DNA from: Parapedobacter sp037190485
Lineage (GTDB): Bacteria > Bacteroidota > Bacteroidia > Sphingobacteriales > Sphingobacteriaceae
Direction: 5' to 3'
Assembly: GCA_037190485.1 (NCBI GenBank)
Contig: JBBCJB010000006.1
Span: 62,001 to 126,000 of the forward strand
Length of the DNA: 64,000 nucleotides
A model generated the notes under the pieces. The model was not told the origin of the DNA and searched no databases. It worked only from the letters and a program-made list of their open reading frames with translations. Within the stretch, counting starts at the first letter, position 1. Each line of letters begins with the position of its first letter. Of this stretch, positions 35,683 through 43,450 are shown piece by piece. The position numbers and the translations under genes were made by a program.

Positions 35683-36227
35683 TGGAAAAGCCGAAAAATA
35701 AACGCAGGCAAGTCCCTCATAGCGATATACGCGGAAGCGGTTTCCTTAACATCGATTGGGGAGACGAACAAAATGGGAGCGTACTTCATTTCGATTCCCG
35801 GAGCATCCTACTTGCCATTGATGGTACACCGCATACGCTGGTTACGAAACCCGACATCTCCGGCATGACCGATTCGGGGAAATTCGGTGAGGAGCTATAC
35901 GAGGTCAAGCGCATCGTATTGCTTTCGACGTTCGGAAGCGAAATCGTATACTGTTCGATTCCAATTTGGATCACGCGTTTCAAGAAGCTTGATGAGTTGC
36001 AATTGACCGGTGTTCAGCTTGACGATATCCGGTTGATTCATGACCTTCCGATTACGCGACTCGTTTTGAAAGACGTGATCTTCGACCGGCCCACCTCCAT
36101 CGCCACGGTGCTTAACGGATTGCCAACGTTAAAACGGGTCATTTACGACCCCTCAATTTACGCCGTTATCCCGCTCCTCAGCGACCGTATTGTCCTAGAG
36201 ATATCGGAAGAGAAGGAAAATGGATAG
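35682..36227 (+). CDS. Hypothetical protein coupled to the upstream membrane protein
   Basis: 181-aa protein, no signal peptide or membrane segments. The second half has a leucine-rich pattern (LDELQLTGVQLDDIRLIHDLPITRLVLKDVIF...LNGLPTLKRVIYDPS), which suggests a short LRR-like or right-handed repeat. The ATG at 35682 overlaps the previous stop. No function is proposed. Confidence 0.55.
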   Translation: MEKPKNKRRQVPHSDIRGSGFLNIDWGDEQNGSVLHFDSRSILLAIDGTPHTLVTKPDISGMTDSGKFGEELYEVKRIVLLSTFGSEIVYCSIPIWITRFKKLDELQLTGVQLDDIRLIHDLPITRLVLKDVIFDRPTSIATVLNGLPTLKRVIYDPSIYAVIPLLSDRIVLEISEEKENG

Positions 36228-36236
36228 CAATTTAAA

Positions 36237-36545
36237 TCATGCTGATGCCAAAAAGGCAATCATCTTTACCGTATCCACTTCGTCAGGTTTGCTTGTGGCA
36301 ATAAACAGCGTCAGCGTAGCCAATGCTTCGTTGCTGATCGTCGGTTTGTCGCCGGTGTAAAGCAGGTCGTTCTTCTCGAGGAACAGCAGAAAACATGCCG
36401 TGGCGATACGTTTGTTGCCATCCACGAAGGCATGGATTTTAATGACCAAGTTGTAGTTTTTCTGCTTGTAAGAAATCCTTACAAGTTGCATCTTCCTCGA
36501 GCTCCTGTTCCTTAACTATATGCCCGAGGTGCATCGTGATGCTTA
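36237..36545 (-). pseudogene. RhuM/Fic-type protein remnant, copy 1
   Basis: The minus strand reads MQLVRISYKQKNYNLVIKIHAFVDGNKRIATACFLLFLEKN, in which HAFVDGNKRIA is the Fic/Doc AMP-transferase signature (HxFxDGNKR). Upstream of it another frame reads ITMHLGHIVKEQELEEDATCKDFLQ, which is like the N-terminus of RhuM-type virulence proteins. The usual middle part between the RhuM and Fic parts is missing, so this is an internally deleted, inactive fragment. A copy more than 95% identical by eye lies at 40443-40727. Confidence 0.6.
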
Positions 36546-36569
36546 GAGGACAAACAAGAACAAGATATC

Positions 36570-36725
36570 TATTCATCCATTTACGCGTATGAACATACGG
36601 GCCTGATACCGGGATACCAAACCATTGCCGAGTATCATCGGGATATCGATGCTGTCGTTATCCAGTTTACGAACACCGTAGACTTTGATGGCTATCATTG
36701 GAATATGTCGGAACTCATGTATGAC
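36570..36725 (+). pseudogene. Serine hydrolase (class C beta-lactamase fold) remnant, copy 1
   Basis: The plus strand gives YAYEHTGLIPGYQTIAEYHRD...VVIQFTNTVDFDGYHWNMSELM, the HTGxxPGxQ segment and end of beta-lactamase-type serine hydrolases. The same stretch recurs at 42689-42830. The rest of the gene is absent here. Confidence 0.55.
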
Positions 36726-36889
36726 CGGACGGTTAGCATCTTGAAAGAACCCCATCAGTCAAAATCTCCAGCTGGGATACATCCTATCCATAGCCAAATG
36801 AGAATTTTTCCGATTAATGTTATGTCGTTAACCGGGTGTTGTGGAATTTTTCCGACTAACTGGGGTAAAAATAAGAATTTTTCAAGTTA

Positions 36890-37280
36890 AGACAAAGAAA
36901 TCCGCTTTCATCGCATCGATGATTCCTGCGTATTCCTCGGCTGTCGGGTAGTTTGCATGTGCTTTAGTTACGCCTTTCGTTGATCGTATAGCCTTGAGGT
37001 ATTTGAACTGCCGAAAAATCTTCGGTAGTTGGCGTTTCGTCCAACTCCTTTTCCTTGTATATGTTGCGGAGGTGTATGTTAATAATTTGCTGGTTTAAAT
37101 ATTTTGTTATATATGTATTGAAAGTACATTTATTTATATGTATTTAAACAACTAATGGCTTTTGGCCAAGTAACTCCGTTAAGACTACATCCGTCATGAG
37201 ACGCGAGTGGCGGCCATTGCCGAAATTAGCACAGAAGTATTAAAAAGTAATGATAAAAATAGCAACAAAATAATACTAAT
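36890..37280. other. Gene-free AT-rich stretch with a third RhuM-like scrap
   Basis: No coding region is supported. The minus strand at about 37035-37085 reads NIHLRNIYKEKELDETPTTEDF, similar in arrangement to the RhuM start found at 36500 and 40690. The remainder (37090-37280) is AT-rich and holds no recognised feature apart from the palindromes that follow. Confidence 0.35.
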
Positions 37281-37335
37281 TGTTGCTATATGTAGCAACA
37301 TACTATCTGGTTAGTTGCCAAATATAGCAAACTAA
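37281..37335. promoter_or_regulatory. Two operator-like palindromes
   Basis: TGTTGCTA-TATG-TAGCAACA (37281-37300) is a perfect 8-bp inverted repeat with a 4-base spacer. TTAGTTGCC...AGCAAACTAA (37311-37335) is an imperfect second one. A further TAGCAACA is at 37259-37266. They share TAGCAAC half-sites and precede a short reading frame that starts at ATG 37347 (MSNIQYLPKHRFE) and runs into the YhcG gene, so they are probably the operator of a now truncated gene. Confidence 0.4.
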
Positions 37336-37396
37336 AAAGACGGAAAATGAGTAATATCCAGTATCTGCCGAAGCATCGCTTCGAATGCTGGAAAGA

Positions 37397-38425
37397 TTAC
37401 CTTGTTTGGTTTTCCCGCGCTATCGCAATGGCTTTGTGCAATTTTTCGCTCAAGGTCTTCTTGTCGGGGAGCTGCGTGTAGTATTGTGCCACCTTTATGT
37501 TCCCTTCTTCCAGCATCAGGTATTCAATATGCTCCGTATTCCCTTCGCTGCACAGGATAAGTCCCACCGGGCTTTCTTCGCCTTCCTTACGCTCGTTCCT
37601 GTTGAGGTAACGCAGGTACAGCAGCATTTGCCCTTCGTATTCGGGTTTGAATTTCCCGAGCTTCAGATCGATCGCCACCAGGCGCTTTAGCCCACGATGG
37701 AAAAACAACAGATCAATCCGATAGTCCACGGCGTCAACGGTGATGCGCTTTTGCCGGTCTAGGAAAGCGAAATCGTTTCCCATCTCTTTGATGAACGACT
37801 GGAGATTGATCAGGATCGCGTCTTCCAGATCTTTTTCGGAATACGTATCGGCCAGGCCCAGCGTATCCAGGAAATAACTGCTCCGAAAAATGACATCGGG
37901 CGTAAGTGAGCTGGTTGCCTGGATTTGCTTGAGCTCTTGTTTGATCAGCTCCTCGGGCTTGCGGCTCAACGCCGTCCGTTCATAGAGCATCCCATCGATT
38001 TTCTCATCCAGCGTCCGTGTATCCCAACGTTCGATACGTGCCATTTCCATGTAGAATCTGCGTTTTAGGTCATCTTCGATGCCCATCAACGAACGCAGGT
38101 GTGTCCAGGTCAATTGTGTACGCACGGCGTACACAATCTCATCTTCCGTAAAAGTGTACGCAGCGCGTACACAATGTTGTAATTTGTAGAAACTCCATCC
38201 TCTGCCATAACGTTCGGTGAGTCTATCCGCAAGATTTTTGACGATTCCCTTGCCGTACTCGGCCCGCTTATTATAAAGCACATCCTCTTTGATACGTTTG
38301 CCGATATGCCAATGCAGGAGGCATACCTCCGCATTGACCGTGGTCGCTAGGCGACCGCGGGTGTCGTCGATGATTTGGCAAACGTCGCTGTATAATTCAG
38401 GGGTATATTTTTCTATTTCATCCAT
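37397..38425 (-). CDS. YhcG/DUF1016-family PD-(D/E)XK nuclease-like protein
   Basis: 342-aa protein. The N-terminal half resembles the DUF1016 winged domain (EVCLLHWHIGKRIKEDVL...AEYGKGIVKNLADRLTERYGRGWSFYKLQHC). The C-terminal nuclease domain contains VDYRIDLLFFHRGLKRLVAIDLKLGKF, whose D...DLK spacing is the PD-(D/E)XK core, and YEGQMLLYLRYLNRNE. Such genes are common in accessory regions and have been linked to restriction modification loci, role unclear. It is intact, in contrast to the remnants around it. Confidence 0.85.
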   Translation of the reverse strand: MDEIEKYTPELYSDVCQIIDDTRGRLATTVNAEVCLLHWHIGKRIKEDVLYNKRAEYGKGIVKNLADRLTERYGRGWSFYKLQHCVRAAYTFTEDEIVYAVRTQLTWTHLRSLMGIEDDLKRRFYMEMARIERWDTRTLDEKIDGMLYERTALSRKPEELIKQELKQIQATSSLTPDVIFRSSYFLDTLGLADTYSEKDLEDAILINLQSFIKEMGNDFAFLDRQKRITVDAVDYRIDLLFFHRGLKRLVAIDLKLGKFKPEYEGQMLLYLRYLNRNERKEGEESPVGLILCSEGNTEHIEYLMLEEGNIKVAQYYTQLPDKKTLSEKLHKAIAIARENQTR

Positions 38426-38665
38426 AAGTTGCTAACACTGATATATCGCGCCCATTATGAAGCGTCCAAATTTACTTTTTATATCCGTTAATCTCATGGT
38501 TTAAAGGCTGAAAAATATGTTAGTTGTCCTTTGAAGTAACCATAGCATTTCTTTACTATTTACATTAAATTTCCCGTTTACAGGCCTGGAAAATCGCAGC
38601 CGCTACGCCAAGGCTCCATATGCGGTTGCGGGCACCCGGCCAAAATCGAATCCCAGCCCAACCCT
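38426..38665. other. Intergenic region, nothing recognised
   Basis: About 240 bp upstream of the YhcG-type gene (on its promoter side). AT-rich, without consensus promoter, palindrome or coding potential that I can support. Confidence 0.3.
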
Positions 38666-38980
38666 TTGAGGCTACAAGATAGATTTTCTGCCATACCCGT
38701 CATCCGTGCATCACACGCTCACGTCGCCATTACCGAAGTACATCAATGTCATGGGCACCCGCATCAGGAGGAAAGCCAGGGGACGGACGATAGCGGCACG
38801 GGATGCCCGCAGTGCGAATTATTATCCCGGATGCTGGTCAAGCAGGCCGAGTTAGCGATCGTTTATGCATTCGACGTGCGCCCGACTGTCTTTTACGCAA
38901 CCGCTGGATATCATTACGGTGAATCCCCCTGTACGGGCGCGACGCTTCTTGCCATAAACAAAGGTCCTCCGATCCTTTGA
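38666..38980 (+). pseudogene. Remnant of a His-rich metal-site envelope protein
   Basis: 104 codons include VHQCHGHPHQEESQGTDDS, a CPQC motif, VKQAELAIVYAFDVRPT and a C-terminal NKGPPIL. This resembles short His/Cys-rich proteins that precede metal-related TonB receptors in Bacteroidota (the final 'xRGPP' is typical of them). It has no signal peptide at its present start, so its 5' end is probably lost. Confidence 0.4.
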
Positions 38981-39068
38981 TCGCCCGTTTCCTATTCCGG
39001 ATCGCCGTCGTCTCGATAGGCATTCCAAGCGAAAACACTCTACCCTAGCCACAGGCCTGTGCACGTAA

Positions 39069-39497
39069 GTGAGGTGGGCTGTGGGTGGGTTGGCCCTCGC
39101 GGCCTTAACGGTATTTTCGGTGGCGTCGTGCGACAAGAACGATGACAAGGATCCGATCAAGGAGGGCATCGTGCGTGCCGAGCTTATCCTTACCGAAGTG
39201 AGCGGAGCAGGGGTGGAGGCGCACGGCGACCATTTCCACGGTCTGGGGGGCGCGGTGGAAGGCGAATCGACCGTGATAAAATTCGATGCGGACGGAACCG
39301 CCACTTCCAACGGTCACCTGCACCTGGAAGCGGATGCCGTGTACAAAATCGAACTGAAAGCCTGGGACCATACCGGCAAGGAAGTGCAAAACGATTTCAT
39401 CGCGAGCAAGTCGGTGGCAAGCGATTACAAGGCTTTCCTGCTGGGTGGCGATTTCATCCTGAATCCTCAGCTATTTTCCCTTTATATACGTTGCTGA
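39069..39497 (+). pseudogene. Metal-locus lipoprotein, 3' end truncated
   Basis: 142 residues with lipoprotein signal (GLALAALTVFSVASCDKND) from a GTG start. The middle is a known type of Bacteroidota lipoprotein (RAELILTEVSGAGVEAHGDHFHGLGG...GTATSNGHLHLEADAVYKIELKAWD) with a metal-binding HGDHFH cluster. The normal C-terminus is absent: after GGDFILNP the reading runs into a different sequence antisense to the ATPase fragment. The junction is near 39465. Confidence 0.55.
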
Positions 39498-40030
39498 GTT
39501 TGTCTGTTTGGATCAATTCTTTCTGAAGCCCTGCAAAGTGGTTCAACAACCCTGTGTCCAATACTTGCAGCCTTGGCGACTTTTTCCGGTCTGGCAATAG
39601 GGGGAGGTTGACGCTTGTGCTGGGATAGATCAGGTGCAGCAACATCACCCGTTGAAGTGTCTGCATCGCCTCACCCACCTCCCTTGAACCATAGTTGGAT
39701 TGCCCAAAACCCTGGAATTTAATCCGGTTGCCTGCTTCCAGGAAGGACGTATTGATGATGTGGCGGATAATCTGCACCATGTTGCTATTCCTGCCATATT
39801 TCTCCACATCATCGATATAAGCATACAACAAGGATTGATAGATGTCAGCCAAAGCCACCAGGTTGCGATGTTCCGCATAATGGCTGATTATTTCGGGCAT
39901 GCCGCCGATAAGGACATAGGTGTGGAACAGCGTTGCCAGCTTATCATGTGTGTAGGGTTTTATAGGGACTTCGTTTAGCGCATTTGCTGCCGAAACCTCA
40001 CCCATGGCCATTAAGAATTCACGGAAGGTA
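39454..40030 (-). pseudogene. DUF4143-type AAA ATPase, internal fragment
   Basis: About 185 residues on the minus strand match the C-terminal region of the ATP-binding proteins with DUF4143 (TFREFLMAMGE..., VLIGGMPEIISHYAEHRN, GYRNSNMVQIIRHI-type helix, LPDRKKSPRLQVLDTGLLNHFAGLQ). The Walker A/B half is missing upstream, and the C-terminus ends abruptly at about 39465 in the lipoprotein remnant. Not functional as it stands. Confidence 0.65.
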
Positions 40031-40284
40031 CAAGGTCTTATTACATATCTCTGTAAAACATTTGTTTATGCTTTTCATGTTATGCTTACAGGGCAAATAT
40101 GTGTGTATTTTGTAATGATTACAGGGTAACTTTACCGGTCGCCTCACTAAATTAGCTTGGTGCTGCGACTCCCTTATTCCTTGTCCACCACCTCACCAGC
40201 AGGCAGAGACATGAACGGTGCATTGGCTCACCCCAAAACGCTTCCGGGATGCCGGGATACCGCGTGCATCTAATCTTCTTGACC

Positions 40285-40385
40285 GGTAAATCCCCCACGT
40301 CCAGCAAATGACCGAACGCATCCCGGTGCGAATCAAGGTGAGCAAGGAGCACGGTGGCCGCAGTGGGGTAGCGATTGCTTGATGG
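40285..40385. repeat. MTERIPVQIKVSK-type segment, copy 2
   Basis: The nucleotides 'aaatgaccgaacgcatcccg', then 'atcaaggtgagcaa' and 'ggccgcagtggggtagcgat' repeat those at about 33080-33150. No reading frame is long enough to be a gene. The segment stands directly before RhuM/Fic copy 2. Confidence 0.55.
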
Positions 40386-40439
40386 GATGCATCCAAGCAG
40401 AACGGCCAATCACCTCCTGTTCAATACGCTTATGGTCAA

Positions 40440-40727
40440 TTTCTTTACCGTATCCACTTCGTCAGGTTTGCTTGCGGCAATAAACAGCGTCAGCGTAGCC
40501 AATGCTTCGTTGCTGATCGTCGGTTTGTCGCCGGTGTAAAGCAGGTCGTTCTTCTCGAGGAACAGCAGGAAACATGCCGCGGCGATACGTTTGTTGCCAT
40601 CCACGAAGGCATGGTTTTTAATGACCAAGTTGTAGTTTTTCTGCTTGTAAGAAATCCTTACAAGTTGCATCTTCCTCCAGTTCCTGTTCCTTTAACTATA
40701 TGCCCGAGGTGCATCGTGATGTTTCGA
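40440..40727 (-). pseudogene. RhuM/Fic-type protein remnant, copy 2
   Basis: Same sequence as at 36259-36545, with only scattered base changes: VRISYKQKNYNLVIKNHAFVDGNKRIAAACFLLFLEKN, with the same internal loss between the RhuM and Fic parts. The deletion therefore predates the duplication. The tail diverges at 40440, where the reading turns into KKLTISVLNRR. Confidence 0.6.
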
Positions 40728-40734
40728 GGCGAAG

Positions 40735-40890
40735 AATTACGGGTACTGCAATACTAATTACCTATTGGTGGGCAGCATCATGGACCGGGTCCTTGGCTAT
40801 GACAGATTCCGATACATCCAGCAAGGGTTATTCGATCCGCTGGGTTGGACGTAAACGTTTGGGCCATCGACGACGCGGATATCCATGAAC
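40735..40890 (+). pseudogene. Serine hydrolase remnant, copy 2
   Basis: The plus strand reads YGYCNTNYLLVGSIMDRVLGYDRFRYIQQGLFDPLGWT, then a stop. YxNTNYLLLGxI...DPLGxT is the class C beta-lactamase-type motif block with the catalytic-region YxN. It matches 42530-42670 closely, but stops where that copy continues. Confidence 0.5.
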
Positions 40891-40921
40891 CCAAATTCGC
40901 GGTGGAAATCGCTCACTTTTA

Positions 40922-41770
40922 TTATTTCTGCGCTATTCCATCTCTTAAAGCCAGTTTGACAGCTTTTCCGTTTTCGGTTAGGCGATAGCGTTGTTTGGGA
41001 CTGTTGGGGCTGTCCGGTTGTGTCATTTCGATTAGTTCGGCATTTATGGCTGGAATCAGGTAATTGTCCCTGAAGGTTTCCCTGTGTTTAAGTTCCAGCG
41101 CCTGTTGTATTTCCGATCCTCTCATTTCTCCTGCCACCGTTAATATTATCCGCTCAACTTCAATGGTTATTTTACCCCAATACTTGTCCGGTACTTGTCC
41201 GGTACTTGTCCGGTTTATTGGAGCGTGTAGCCGCAGGACGCCAAATGGTCACCTTAAATCCTTCGTCAACATTGAAGTCGGGCTCATGCAATCGTGCTTC
41301 CTCCGACAGCCGGATGATTTCTAGGGTACCCGTGCCAAACCGTTCGATATATCCTGTCTGATAGAGGCATTCTGCAAGTGTAGGATTAGGTGGATAGGAA
41401 CCGTGGCTGATTTTTAGCTTGGCAACGCTTAGCTCCGGTGCCAATCTGCCGGGGTTGCTGATTTCCAGGCGGTCCGCAAAGAGCATGACCTGTATGCTTC
41501 CGTTGCTCAGGTACAGACGATGCGCCACGGCATTTACAATCGCTTCGGTCACCGCCGCCCTTGGTAATTCGTAATGGACAGGAACCTGTATGCTATGTTC
41601 CCGAGTTCCTACCGATACACTGATTTTTGAGAGGATGAAATCAACAGCTTGGTCGATTTGCATAAATACGTCCCCTTGAAACACTTTGTGGTCAGGGATC
41701 GGTTTCTCTACTCGGTATCCATGGAAGTGGGCGCATTTTTTCCCCTTGGCTGTCTATGGCTAAAGGAAAG
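40922..41770 (-). pseudogene. AlbA_2/HATPase-type regulator, frameshifted 3' part
   Basis: Reading from 41770 to 41172 on the minus strand gives CAHFHGYRVEKPIPDHKVFQGDVFMQIDQAVDF..., VTEAIVNAVAHRLY, the HATPase-like DRLEISNPGRLAPEL and GFKVTIWRPA, then a stop. The winged-helix tail (GSEIQQALELKHRETFRDNYLIPAINAELIEM) continues in another frame to 40922. The frame break sits exactly in an 11-bp triplicate repeat (41181-41213). The upstream end is joined out of frame to the DUF4062 region, with the central AlbA domain missing. Confidence 0.65.
41181..41213. repeat. Triplicate 11-bp tandem repeat at a frame break
   Basis: Three exact copies of tacttgtccgg in a row. On the coding (minus) strand they code Thr-Gly-Gln-Val/Asp-Lys-Tyr repeats in alternating frames. 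Adding one more 11-bp unit would connect the ATPase-like domain to the winged helix in one frame; removing one does not. Confidence 0.9.
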
Positions 41771-42336
41771 CCTCTTTTTGCCCGGGCCGACTGGAGAAAG
41801 GACTGGATTTTTTCCGGATCAAGATCGTCCAAAGTTGCTGTAGGGTGCAAAGATGAATCAAACGATTGATGGGATAGGACGCCTTTTTGCTGTAAAAATG
41901 CCAGGCACGCCCGGCTCACTTCGATTGTAAGTTCCTCGAGTGACAAAAAGCGCTTTCGGGTAACATCGTCACCGACTTTTTGGATGAACGCCAGCTCCTT
42001 TGGATGCCGTTCCAACTTGCTGGCTCCCTTGATATACACCCAACGTTCCAACGAGGACTTAACCGCCGCGTCATATTCGTGTTCTGTGGGCGAGATTCCA
42101 TTTTCATCTTCATAACCGTATTCCGCACCGAGTAGCCCCAAGTAGATATTGGCCCGCGCTACCTCATGTAAGTAAACCTGGTTCGGCGGTCGGCTTGCTG
42201 CTGGCAATTGCTCGAACAGGATAGCGTCAAAGTAAGTACTAAGCAACGGGTCGTTATGGAAATGCCGATAAAGTGCCAACCGTTCCTCCTCAAATTCTTT
42301 TTGCACGCTGCTTATGAATACCTTGAATCTCTCCAT
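41692..42336 (-). pseudogene. DUF4062 protein, N-terminal part of a broken regulator
   Basis: The 214 codons start MERFKVFISSVQKEFEEERLALYRHF, the DUF4062 signature (VFISSVQKEFxxER), followed by LGLLGAEYGYEDENGISPTEHEYD and KELAFIQKVGDD. In intact homologues this domain is followed by AlbA_2, HATPase and winged-helix domains; here the frame ends at 41692 after SRETDP and the next domain continues in another frame. The first domain could still be made alone. Confidence 0.65.
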
Positions 42337-42379
42337 AACGTCTAGGACAATAATTTGATTGATTCAAAGGTAAGGAAAT

Positions 42380-42440
42380 TAATTATACTCCGCCTATAAT
42401 CAACGTACGAACTAACCACGTTCCAATATCCTTCGTACCC
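42380..42440. repeat. Outer-membrane barrel core fragment, copy 3
   Basis: The minus strand gives KDIGTWLVRTLIIGGV, related to GIGKCLVRTSIIAGGY (R1) and GIGKWLVRVSIIDGGY (R2). It is a short scrap between the DUF4062 gene start and a serine hydrolase remnant. Confidence 0.5.
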
Positions 42441-42449
42441 CGAAGGCAT

Positions 42450-42850
42450 GAAACCCGGTCACCTCCTTGTATTTCGTGCCGTGGCCTATCGTGGTCGCCT
42501 GGATAAAGCCGCTTCCAGCTACCGAGGAATACGAGTACTCCAATACCAATTTCTTATTGCTGGGCAGCGTCACGGACCGGGTCCTCGGCGATGACAGATT
42601 CCGATACATCCAGCAAGCGCTGTTGGATCCGCTGGGTTTGACGCACACGTTCGGGTCCATCGACGATGTGGACATCGATGATGTAATCATCCATTTATGC
42701 GTATGAACATACGGGCCTGATACCGGGATACCAAACCATTGCCAAGTATATCGGGACATTGATGCCGTCGTTATCCAATTTACGAACACCGTAGACTTTG
42801 ATGGCTATAATTGGCATATGTCGGAACTCATGAAGGCCGCCGCTATCCTC
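42450..42850 (+). pseudogene. Serine hydrolase remnant, copy 3 (longest)
   Basis: Contains the two blocks found separately in the other copies: YSNTNFLLLGSVTDRVLG...DPLGLTHTFGSIDD (about 42535-42690) and, in another frame, YAYEHTGLIPGYQTIAKY...MPSL (42690-42830). The N-terminal SxxK region is missing. The two blocks are in different frames with a join near 42690, so it is dead. Confidence 0.6.
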
Positions 42851-42869
42851 CCAACCGGTATTGGATTGC

Positions 42870-43255
42870 ATTATTGTTGCCTATTTCGATTAAACCCCGG
42901 GGTTTAAACGTGCTGCCGATCATACCAAATGCCTGCCTCCACGACTAATGTATATTTCGTCGATTTTCGCAGATTATAGCCTCCATCTATAATCGACACT
43001 CGAACCAACCACTTTCCAATTCCCTTAATTATCTTGCAGGCATGGAAAATAGACGAGATATACGGATTCCCGTATTTCGCTTCGTGAGCCATCGCGTATT
43101 TTCGCGTATAAAAGATTTGTAAATCCGGGAGTTATGCTTTACCTTGCACGTTATAACACGATTATAAGCCCTCGGGCCTCAGCGAAAATGTAACAGTGAA
43201 TTCGTAAATAAATAGTATTTGCCAATATAATCACACCGTAAACCCATCGTCAGTT
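42870..43255. repeat. Long degenerate direct repeat, copy 2 (R2)
   Basis: Second copy of R1 (33330-33702). In this copy the minus-strand barrel fragment is open for 62 codons (GIGKWLVRVSIIDGGYNLRKSTKYTLVVEAGIWYD). It ends at an ATG, as R1 does, but the following sequence is unrelated. It marks the left border of the AT-rich defence island. Confidence 0.75.
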
Positions 43256-43429
43256 ATGCATATACCTAATATGAAATTCTTCAATGCCTTTGCATTAAAA
43301 CCAGGACGAGTTCTTGTATTCCTACACGCTATTATTGGATTCCATCGAGCCCGCATAAGTCATGTTATCGATGCCTCTATCTTCAATTTTAGGAGGGATT
43401 TTCAACTATTCTATAAAAAAATACTTTGA
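43256..43429 (+). CDS. Possible small protein (57 aa)
   Basis: An open frame starts at the same relative place after repeat R2 as the DUF2167 gene does after R1. It reads MHIPNMKFFNAFALKPGR, a hydrophobic segment LVFLHAIIGFHRARI, and a basic tail. There is no family match and no ribosome-binding site that stands out, so it may be chance. Confidence 0.2.
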   Translation: MHIPNMKFFNAFALKPGRVLVFLHAIIGFHRARISHVIDASIFNFRRDFQLFYKKIL

Positions 43430-43450
43430 TAGTTTTTAATACAAAGTGAT

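Noticed and set aside
41160..41215. Start of a CRISPR array (regular short repeats)
   Set aside because: Only three direct 11-bp units without spacers; this is a simple tandem repeat inside a coding region.
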